A stretch of DNA of 25,674 bases, from NCBI GenBank assembly GCA_964551635.1, contig CAZKDZ010000290.1, forward strand, positions 1 through 25,674, written 5' to 3'. This DNA comes from JAAXHE01 sp964551635 (GTDB lineage Bacteria; Latescibacterota; UBA2968; GCA-2709665). Below the pieces are notes generated by a model, which was not told the origin of the DNA, did no database searches, and saw nothing but the letters and a program-made list of their open reading frames with translations. The translations under genes were made by a program, and so were the position numbers. Below, piece by piece: positions 6,263 through 12,496 of this stretch. Every line of letters starts with the position of its first letter. Positions within the stretch are counted from its first letter, which is position 1.

Positions 6263-7168
6263 TCAGGGGATCCCCAGTCGTTTCCGGTAGACTTCGTCGC
6301 TCAGCGCTTTCTGACTCCAGTAGGGTTCGCGGACGGTCGTTATCAGTTCGGCGCGGGCGCCCGTCCCGTCCTCCCATTTCAGTATGCGGCGAGGGTACGC
6401 CGCTTCCACCCAGACCGTCGTTTTCCACCGGTCTGTCTCCCAGCGCCATGGTATGGCGTTGTGGCTCTCGTTCGAAACGGTGATCGTCTCGGATTTTCCC
6501 TTGCTCAACCGTGCGTCCACCAGGGTGTGGGGGCGGTGCCGCGTCCGGAACGACCAGAGGCTGCGCAGGAGCCGGACCGGCCGCGATTCGCCCGCCTGCA
6601 TCATCGGACCCTTGAGTTCACGGATTCGTATGAGCAGATGGTCTTCACTCTGAAAGCCTTTGGGCATGTCCAGGCGGTATGTGCGCAGGCCTTCTCGTTC
6701 GAAATAACTGTTCAGAGCGCCGCGCAGTTTGCCGTCATCCACGCGAATCTCGTCGAAAATATGCCCGCACCACTCCTGCGAACTCAGATTCACTTTCATT
6801 AACTCAAACGGGTTTGAACCGTTCAGACCTTCAACGGCGCTGAAGACCGACGTCATCACCGAATAGTCGTAGATGCCGGTGGTGAACTTCAGCACATTGT
6901 TCAGCTTGAGTACGTAGACTCTCTCCGCCGGCGGCGTTGGCGACTCGACCTTGATATAGGTCTTCCGGTTCAGGTCTTCGGTGACGAAAATGAGGACGCC
7001 GTAGCCCTCGCGGGACTCTCCGTAACGAGGCTGCACCACGCGATAGCTGGAGATCTCCGCCTTGCCGTCCGCCCAATGCGCATAGAAATCCGGCGTCTCC
7101 GCGACGACCACCGGGACGAATCCGACCGTAGCCAACACTGTCAGGGCGATGGCGCATAATCGGGGCAT
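6263..7168 (-). CDS. Secreted protein of unknown function
   Basis: A 301-residue protein with a clear Sec signal peptide: MPRLC, then a hydrophobic core to about residue 22, with probable cleavage after VVVA before ETPDF. The mature part has SSYRVVQPRYGESREGYG, KLNNVLKFTTGIYDYS, SSQEWCGHIFDEI and YFEREGLRTYRL. I associate this pattern with a family of secreted bacterial proteins sometimes mislabelled septum formation inhibitor Maf; that recall is from memory, and real Maf motifs are absent. No function is assigned. AAGGAAGG lies 4 nt before the ATG at 7168. The frame extends upstream to 7258 only through a MITE-like element that ends at 7182, so the shorter start is right. It heads the secreted/ankyrin/DUF123 cluster. 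Confidence 0.75.
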   Translation of the reverse strand: MPRLCAIALTVLATVGFVPVVVAETPDFYAHWADGKAEISSYRVVQPRYGESREGYGVLIFVTEDLNRKTYIKVESPTPPAERVYVLKLNNVLKFTTGIYDYSVMTSVFSAVEGLNGSNPFELMKVNLSSQEWCGHIFDEIRVDDGKLRGALNSYFEREGLRTYRLDMPKGFQSEDHLLIRIRELKGPMMQAGESRPVRLLRSLWSFRTRHRPHTLVDARLSKGKSETITVSNESHNAIPWRWETDRWKTTVWVEAAYPRRILKWEDGTGARAELITTVREPYWSQKALSDEVYRKRLGIP

Positions 7169-7181
7169 GTTTCCTTCCTTA

Positions 7182-7343
7182 GAAGCTGTTTTAAAATTAC
7201 CGGTGAGTTCCCGAGCGCGAGCGAAAAAGTGGCGGTCAAGGCGGGAAAATCCGCCCATATTCGTCTATACGGGCGGGTTTGACCAACGCCGACCGGCGCT
7301 TTTGCAGCCGCGCGAAGACCGCTGGGAATTTTAAGACAGCTTC
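7182..7343 (-). mobile_element. MITE-like element, long copy (162 bp)
   Basis: The ends GAAGCTGTTTTAAAATTACC (7182-7201) and, on the other strand, GAAGCTGTCTTAAAATTCCC (7343-7324) match at 17 of 20 positions and form terminal inverted repeats. Both sides are flanked by TTA (7179-7181 and 7344-7346), a possible target duplication. There is no coding capacity. A smaller relative lies at 3651-3731 in the opposite orientation. The element ends 14 nt from the secreted-protein start codon, so it forms most of that gene's upstream region. I call it MITE-like because no transposase is present. Confidence 0.75.
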
Positions 7344-7360
7344 TTACAATTGGATAATCG

Positions 7361-7399
7361 ATTGGAATGGAAAGGGCCGCCTCACATTCGGGGCGGCCC
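7361..7399 (-). terminator. Hairpin downstream of the TPR ATPase gene
   Basis: GGGCCGCC (7374-7381) pairs with GGCGGCCC (7392-7399). Read on the - strand the stem is followed by TTTCCATTCC, a weak T-rich tail. It is the only strong hairpin between the end of the ATPase operon (7605) and the next gene on the - strand. Confidence 0.45.
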
Positions 7400-7604
7400 C
7401 TCTATCCCGCTGCGACGTCAAGCCCGGTTCATTTCAGGAACATCATTCGTCTGGAGGCCGAGAAATCGACCGTCCAAGACCATGCGAATCGCTCCAAAGT
7501 CGCGCGTCAAATCAGATCGCGTGTGAAATCTATCGCACAAATCCCGTCCTGTCAACTCCGTTGGGCGTCGGCAAGCCGAAACCGACCGCCCGTATTGAAT
7601 CTTT
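7400..7604. other. Non-coding stretch after the ATPase operon
   Basis: About 200 nt between the hairpin and the stop codon of the TPR ATPase. A + frame is open across it, but that frame continues into the antisense of the ATPase gene and has no ribosome site. I see no repeat, RNA gene or motif here. Confidence 0.4.
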
Positions 7605-10376
7605 TCAGGGGGGCGAAATCGTCGCCGCATCCGCCCAATTCTTTACACGATCGTCGATTTGTTTTCGCACGTCCGCGGCAACCTCACGTACTTCCGCGGG
7701 CGCGCGAACCGTCTCGCCCTGCCGCTCGCGAAGGGCGACGATTAGTGGCGCCAGCGTACCTGATTTCGAGGAATCGGTCGAGAGAACAGCGATGAGCTCG
7801 TTCTCAGACGCGCCCGCTGCCAGGAGGTTCGGTACAAGCCGTAGCATCCAGTTAAATCCAACCTGGTTGCCTGGAGGAAAACCGGCATACACGGAGCAAA
7901 ATGCATCCATGGCTGCTACGCTCTCTTTCCTTACCATCAGCGCCAATGCGAGTATACATTTCGCCTGCCATTCAAACCGGCCACGTTTGGTTTCGGGCAG
8001 TTTCCGGACTCTTTTTTCAATCTGCTTGCATGAACCTAGCGCTTCATCCGCGCGACCCGATTCGGCCAGGAACACACCCTTGTCGATCAAGGCTCCGATG
8101 ACGAACCTTTGCAAGTCGGATGCATCTCTGTCGCAGTATCGCTGGACCAATTCATCCCATGCCGCAACTGCGCCTTTTGAGTCGCCCAGTTCCCTCCTTA
8201 CTCTTCCAATGTCAATCAGTGCCCCTGCGGTAGACATCTGAAGCCCCGACACATCGCTGTCGCCGTATCGCTCGACAACCCGCTCGTAGCTTGCAACCGC
8301 GCCGTCCAGATCGCCCAGCTTCGATTCGGTTCGACCCTTGTCGATCAGCGCAGCCGCAACCCACCCTTGAATGTCTGGCGCATCGATCTCGCCAAATCGG
8401 CTGACCACTTCCTCGCACAACGCTAAAGCACCTCCAGGGTCGCCCTGTTCGTTGATCGCTTCTGCTTTGTGGACCATCGACGCCGCGACCCAATACTGAA
8501 GACCTGACACGCGACTGGCACGATAACGCTCGATTAATTCATCCCAGGAAGCAACGGCCCCTTCCAAATCGCCTCGTTCCTTTTTCGCTCGCCCCTTGTG
8601 ATCCAATGCTACGGCTACCCACCATTGTAGATCCGACGTTGTACTGTCGCCATAACGCTCAACCACCTCCTCGTAAGCTGCGATGGCGCCGTGAAGGTTT
8701 CCCGTTTCTGTCGTCGATCTTCCTTTTTCCAACAACACTGAGGCGACCCGCCACTGAACATCTGGCGCGTCGCTGTTGTTGCAAAGTCTGACCATCTCGT
8801 CGCACGTGAAGAGCATACCACGGAATTCGCCGAGTTGCTGATGAGCATAAGCCTTCATCTGAAATATAGGGGCAATGAACGCTGCCGAATGTTGCGACGA
8901 TTCTGCCTCCTTGGAAGTGAACACCTCGTCGGCGATTTCGATGACTCTCCGCCATGCCTGTTCATTGAATGCCAGGTTGATATTTTCCTGAAGCCGCTTT
9001 TCCGCTATCCCCCGATAATACCTGTCAACTTTGTCTGCTGCGTCTTTCACCAAATCACTCTTAACGTTGGAACCAACCTCATCGGCAGGTGCCATTTTTT
9101 CGAGTGCTCGATTAATTCCAACGCGCAGCACCGGGGACTCCCTCGCCTCCAGGTACAACTGCTCGCTGATTTCAGATATCTCACGAATGTCGTAAAATGC
9201 GATCATGAAGTGTATCAGATTCTCCACGATAGCCGCCTCATCGCGCTCACGCCGCAGCTTGTAATAGATGCTGTAGAGGGGTTCTGCTGGGGCGTAGAGC
9301 CTTTTCCTTCCCCTGCCTTCCACGACGACGGCGCCCCGCTCGACCAGTCGTCCCAGCATTGTAGACACGACACGCACATCTGCACGGGCACGTGCGGCGA
9401 TCTCGCCGGCACTGGATGGCTGCCAGAGGTCGATCACCGAGACGTAAATCCGCCTCTCGGTTTTCGCCAGAACCTCCAAATGTCCGCGAAAATACTCAGT
9501 GTGCTCGTCGATCAGCGTAACGAGTTCTTCCATCAACTTCCGTAGCGATCTGTGCCTCGCGAATTCGGCGATAATGACCAGCAGGCGCGGGTTTCCGCCG
9601 GTCAGAATCTGAAGCGGCCTGATCTTCCGAAAGCTCACGTGATCTCCGCTGACGACCTGCCACAGAAGGCGACATTCATCTGTGTCCAGCGGTTGCAAGT
9701 TGATGTTTCGAAACAACTCGAAAAACGGTTGCCTTGCGTCGTCCAAACCCTCGAATCGACTCGTTGCTGAGGCAAGCAGTATGATCTCAGGTTCCGATTG
9801 CAGCGCCCCCCTGAGCTTCCAGCCGAAATCTTCGTCCACGTTTTCGCAAAGCGATTGCAGGTTCTCGACCATAAGCACGAGTTTCCTGTCCAGCCGGTCC
9901 GTCGCTGCCAGTACCGAGGCGCGGGCTTGCGCCTCCAGTGACTGTTCACGCCATCTGGATGACAAATCCAAATACGTTTCTCGCAATTCCCGCGAAAGTT
10001 CTGAATCAAACTCATCAGTCTCTCTGGCCAAGTGAAACAGCGCCTCGAGCCAGAAGTCGGCCATATCGAAAATCTCCTGGCTCTCTTCCATGAAACGGAC
10101 AGGCAGGAGTCGCCCGGCGAGTCGTTCATCTGACCTTATTTCTGCCGCGGTGCGAACCAGAAGCATTGTTTTGCCACGACCACGCGGCCCCACAACCATG
10201 ATATGTTGGCACGACGGCGAGTCCACGTTTTCACGAAGGACCTCGAGTACGACGTCGAGTTCGCGTTTGCGGACGACGAACTGCTCGATCACCTCTTCGT
10301 CGGATTGATGCGTGCCCGGATTGAACTTCCTTATCCGAGGACTGCGTGTCGGACTTGATGTCTTGGATTCTTTCAT
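7605..10376 (-). CDS. STAND-like ATPase with winged helix and 43-residue TPR-like repeats
   Basis: A 923-residue protein. Residues 35-280 form a P-loop ATPase domain: Walker A GPRGRGKT (63-70), a Walker B-like strand LVLMVENLQSL (about 166-176) with Glu where Asp is usual, and a sensor-like LLASATSRFEG (about 200-210). A winged helix follows (about 304-374; SAGEIAARARADVRVVSTML, then a wing GRGRKRLYAP). A helical linker leads to seven consecutive units whose leading glycines fall exactly 43 residues apart (516, 559, 602, 645, 688, 731, 774), with an eighth, degenerate unit. The layout of ATPase, winged helix and repeat array is that of STAND signalling ATPases, where repeats sense and the ATPase switches; that reading is inference. 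There is no signal peptide or visible effector domain. The ATG at 10376 lies 14 nt after the upstream ATPase stop, with a weak GGAAACGA site. Confidence 0.8.
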   Translation of the reverse strand: MKESKTSSPTRSPRIRKFNPGTHQSDEEVIEQFVVRKRELDVVLEVLRENVDSPSCQHIMVVGPRGRGKTMLLVRTAAEIRSDERLAGRLLPVRFMEESQEIFDMADFWLEALFHLARETDEFDSELSRELRETYLDLSSRWREQSLEAQARASVLAATDRLDRKLVLMVENLQSLCENVDEDFGWKLRGALQSEPEIILLASATSRFEGLDDARQPFFELFRNINLQPLDTDECRLLWQVVSGDHVSFRKIRPLQILTGGNPRLLVIIAEFARHRSLRKLMEELVTLIDEHTEYFRGHLEVLAKTERRIYVSVIDLWQPSSAGEIAARARADVRVVSTMLGRLVERGAVVVEGRGRKRLYAPAEPLYSIYYKLRRERDEAAIVENLIHFMIAFYDIREISEISEQLYLEARESPVLRVGINRALEKMAPADEVGSNVKSDLVKDAADKVDRYYRGIAEKRLQENINLAFNEQAWRRVIEIADEVFTSKEAESSQHSAAFIAPIFQMKAYAHQQLGEFRGMLFTCDEMVRLCNNSDAPDVQWRVASVLLEKGRSTTETGNLHGAIAAYEEVVERYGDSTTSDLQWWVAVALDHKGRAKKERGDLEGAVASWDELIERYRASRVSGLQYWVAASMVHKAEAINEQGDPGGALALCEEVVSRFGEIDAPDIQGWVAAALIDKGRTESKLGDLDGAVASYERVVERYGDSDVSGLQMSTAGALIDIGRVRRELGDSKGAVAAWDELVQRYCDRDASDLQRFVIGALIDKGVFLAESGRADEALGSCKQIEKRVRKLPETKRGRFEWQAKCILALALMVRKESVAAMDAFCSVYAGFPPGNQVGFNWMLRLVPNLLAAGASENELIAVLSTDSSKSGTLAPLIVALRERQGETVRAPAEVREVAADVRKQIDDRVKNWADAATISPP
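7929..8831 (-). repeat. Seven in-frame 129-bp coding repeats (TPR-like, 43 residues each)
   Basis: Each unit reads approximately G-(D/N)-x-x-G-A-x-A-x-x-(E/D)-E-(V/L)-(V/I)-x-R-(Y/F), then a variable loop, then (L/I)-Q-x-x-V-A-x-A-L-x-x-K-G-R. Spacing is invariant at 43 residues, nine longer than a standard TPR. The extra residues lie between the helices, in the segment ending in LQ or IQ. Units differ in sequence, so they are not recent duplicates. Confidence 0.75.
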
Positions 10377-10390
10377 TTCATTCGTTTCCA

Positions 10391-11617
10391 CTACTCGTCG
10401 GTGGCATGGCGGCGCAAGATAGGGATATGGTGACCTCTGAAGCGGGATGCCCACCAGTCCTTGAGCAAACGCGACTCAAAACGATGACCTTCATTAACGA
10501 GCTTGAGGTACCCGTCGTGTTCCAGGACTTCGAGGATATCCGCGATGCGGGAAGGTGCGTCATCAACCAGCCTGGAATACATCCGGCCGAGACTGTGTCT
10601 CGCATTTGACGTAAATACTTCTTGAACCGCTGCTTCGGCGAGGATTTCCATTGCGATAGGGTAACTTTCATCCTCAAGACCCTCCTTCAGGCGCGTTTCG
10701 TAGTGCACGAGGTCGCTTTGGCCGGAGGGTCCAAGGAGTTCGTTACGATAGACATGGTCCACGTCATTCAATTTTACATGGTCACGCCCGTGCATTGTGG
10801 CAAAGTCCCTTAAGCGTGCGAAGAATGATTGAACATGGTGGGGAATGCCGATTCCGAGCGCGTTGTACACCGCTTCGACCACCCCGGCCTCAACGGTAAA
10901 GGCGTAACTTTCCGCAAGGCGATTGAAGCACTTGACGCTTGTTTCAAGGTCCCAGGGTCCGAGACGGTACGGATAGAAGTGGTTGATACGGTCCGGTATG
11001 CCAATGCGGCGAACGAGGGGTTCGAGACCGATACTACCGGACACAATGAGGACCGGAGCGCCATTTCCAAGTATCTGCAGGACACCACGCAACCAACTCA
11101 GGAATTGGTCTACGCGGTGTGCACTATCGTCCTGCTGGATCATGCGCTTCAGAAAAATCGGCAACTCATCGATAACCAAAAGGACTGGTCTATCCTGATC
11201 TGCACACACGTTAAACATCTGCTCACCGTGATGTCGCCAATTCCCCTCATTCAGCCCGGCACGGATCTTCACGCCAAATTCGACCGCGGTGATCTCCTCG
11301 AAATTTTCACTTATAAAGCGCTTCATCGCATCGGCGAAACGGGACGCAATGGAGCGAACGGTATGTGCAGCCCTTGCAATCTCTGTGATCGCGTCCTCTG
11401 CGGAAGTTGCTCCCTCGACATCGGCGAACAGAAAGATCCAACCGTCAGCTTCGAGTCTGCGCCCGAGTTCCCTGACAATACTGGTCTTTCCCATGCGCCG
11501 CTGTCCGGTCAACAGCACGTGATTCCGTTCTTGGACCAGTGTTTCGAGTATTCGCAATTCATGTACGCGATCGAAAAAGTCATCGCCGCTAACCCAACGG
11601 CCGGTGGATGCCTTCAT
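10391..11617 (-). CDS. COG1672-type (archaeal ATPase/STAND) P-loop ATPase with C-terminal winged helix
   Basis: A 408-residue ATPase. An N-terminal DDFFDRVHELRIL box (12-24) precedes Walker A GQRRMGKT (38-45). Walker B is VLLVIDE (145-151), followed by LPIFL, a pairing typical of the COG1672/PF01637 ATPases. A sensor-like VLIVSGSIGLEPL is at 189-201 and GIPHHVQSFFARL at 257-269. The C-terminus (about 340-392) looks like a winged helix: RMYSRLVDDAPSRIADILEV, then LEHDGYLKLVNEGHRF and the family-typical RLLKDWWASRF. Members are cytoplasmic ATPases of mostly unknown role. AAGGAG lies 8 nt before the ATG at 11617; the frame open to 11731 runs through the promoter and is not coding. A second, larger ATPase gene begins 14 nt downstream, so the two are very likely one operon. 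Confidence 0.85.
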   Translation of the reverse strand: MKASTGRWVSGDDFFDRVHELRILETLVQERNHVLLTGQRRMGKTSIVRELGRRLEADGWIFLFADVEGATSAEDAITEIARAAHTVRSIASRFADAMKRFISENFEEITAVEFGVKIRAGLNEGNWRHHGEQMFNVCADQDRPVLLVIDELPIFLKRMIQQDDSAHRVDQFLSWLRGVLQILGNGAPVLIVSGSIGLEPLVRRIGIPDRINHFYPYRLGPWDLETSVKCFNRLAESYAFTVEAGVVEAVYNALGIGIPHHVQSFFARLRDFATMHGRDHVKLNDVDHVYRNELLGPSGQSDLVHYETRLKEGLEDESYPIAMEILAEAAVQEVFTSNARHSLGRMYSRLVDDAPSRIADILEVLEHDGYLKLVNEGHRFESRLLKDWWASRFRGHHIPILRRHATDE

Positions 11618-11648
11618 CGCTTGCTCCTTATTCGACGAATTCGAAGTA

Positions 11649-11677
11649 AATATATTATACAACAAATCTGTTGTCAA
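11649..11677 (-). promoter_or_regulatory. Sigma70-type promoter of the two-ATPase operon
   Basis: On the - strand a perfect TTGACA (11677-11672), a 17-nt spacer and TATATT (11654-11649) precede the ATG at 11617. The predicted transcript start is near 11642, leaving a leader of about 25 nt that carries the AAGGAG ribosome site. This is the best promoter match in the window. Confidence 0.65.
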
Positions 11678-11693
11678 CAGTTTTGTTGTATAA
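11655..11693. promoter_or_regulatory. 39-bp palindrome overlapping the promoter (probable operator)
   Basis: The half-site TATACAACAAATCTGTTG (11656-11673) faces a right arm (11675-11692) whose reverse complement is TATACAACAAAACTGTTG: 17 of 18 positions match around one central base. One further T/A pair extends each end. The palindrome covers the -35 box and the entire spacer and touches the -10 box. A dimeric or tetrameric repressor bound here would block RNA polymerase. Confidence 0.7.
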
Positions 11694-11788
11694 ACCGCGC
11701 CGATGAAATCGGAAATCGTCAGGCGACCCAAATCCTCGTTAACCCACCGGGTATTCCGTAGTTTCTCCGTTTCGTTTTCCTCATAGCA

Positions 11789-11825
11789 AGAAGAAGGGCC
11801 GTGTGAGTTACACGGCCCTTCTTCT
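11789..11825. terminator. Strong hairpin, probable terminator of the polA/phosphatase pair
   Basis: A perfect 16-bp stem (11789-11804 with 11810-11825) has a 5-nt loop. The core GGGCCGTGT is flanked by A-rich and T-rich ends, so on the - strand the core is followed by TTCTTCTTGCT. It lies 134 nt past the phosphatase stop and upstream of the ATPase promoter, insulating the two operons. Between 11826 and 11958 I see nothing else. Confidence 0.6.
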
Positions 11826-11958
11826 CAAAGTCGGTTGCGTCCGTCCGATTTATCTTCCGGCTGTTCCGCGATCAAGTGACGAAACTGCGAGAGGACTCGC
11901 CTTTCGCATCGGCGCCCTCCGGTCCGCGAATCCGCCCCGTGCCACCTCCTTCGTCAGT

Positions 11959-12486
11959 TTATACGGAGGGTTCCACCCAATTCAGGACATACTCCGACTG
12001 GTCGCAGGTCTCCGGCGATCCGGGTATCAGACTGGCCTTTTCCACGCCCCGCCACCACTCGGCAATCTGTTCCAGGGCCGATGTTCCGCTCTCGCCGTGG
12101 CGGACCAGCCAGCAGCCGACCACGGTACCTGTCCGGCCAACGCCGCCCCAGCAGTGAACGTAGACCGTCCTGCCGTCGTCCAGAGCGGCGTCTATGGCGT
12201 CAAGTATCCGGCCCATCCACTTGGGGCTTCGGGGAACACCTTCATCGGCAATCGGGAACCTTTCATAACCCGCACACACGCCCAGCAGGCGCGCTTCCCG
12301 TTCCGCAATTTCGCGATACGGCCGCAATTCGCCGGCGCCCGTAAGGTCGATGAAATGGCTGATTCCGGCGCCAAGCAGCACCTTCAGCTTCGTTGCGGCC
12401 TGGAATGGGTCGAGGTCGCCGGGGTACTCTCCAGCTGCGAAGCGGCCAGGACGGACCCAGTAGCTGTTGGGCAAAGGGGGATTCAC
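11959..12486 (-). CDS. Dual-specificity/tyrosine phosphatase-like protein
   Basis: A 175-residue cysteine-dependent phosphatase of the DSP/PTP superfamily. The P-loop HCWGGVGRTG (111-120) fits the HCx5R signature with nucleophile C112 and phosphate-binding R118. D81 in PIADEGVP is a good candidate for the general acid. HFIDLTGAGEL (44-54) is the usual strand preceding it. It could act on phosphotyrosine, phosphoserine/threonine or a small phosphorylated molecule; the sequence does not decide. The start is GTG at 12486, with GAAGG about 7 nt upstream placed at the 3' end of polA. The polA stop is only 10 nt before the start, so the two genes are probably cotranscribed. The association with polA looks positional rather than functional. 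Confidence 0.8.
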   Translation of the reverse strand: MNPPLPNSYWVRPGRFAAGEYPGDLDPFQAATKLKVLLGAGISHFIDLTGAGELRPYREIAEREARLLGVCAGYERFPIADEGVPRSPKWMGRILDAIDAALDDGRTVYVHCWGGVGRTGTVVGCWLVRHGESGTSALEQIAEWWRGVEKASLIPGSPETCDQSEYVLNWVEPSV

Positions 12487-12496
12487 GTCGATGCCT

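Noticed and set aside
5452..6483. 343-codon + frame opposite the ankyrin and secreted-protein genes
   Set aside because: It spans the antisense of three genes with recognisable proteins, and its composition is that of a GC-rich shadow frame.
6263..7168. Maf septum-formation inhibitor
   Set aside because: The resemblance is to a mislabelled secreted family. It has a signal peptide and lacks the Maf/HAM1 nucleotide pyrophosphatase motifs.
7182..7343. Insertion sequence with its own transposase
   Set aside because: The element is only 162 bp and has no open frame with transposase motifs, so only a non-autonomous element is supported.
7279..8241. 320-codon + frame starting inside the long MITE-like element
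   Set aside because: Most of it is antisense to the 43-residue repeat region of the ATPase, and the rest runs through the hairpin gap. No domain was recognised.
7929..8831. CRISPR-like array suggested by regular spacing
   Set aside because: The period is 129 bp, in frame, and encodes diverged protein repeats. There are no short identical repeats with unique spacers.
10391..11617. Transposon-associated ATPase (IstB/TniB type)
   Set aside because: There is no integrase partner or terminal repeats. The IDELPIFL box and C-terminal winged helix with DWWASRF point to COG1672-type ATPases.
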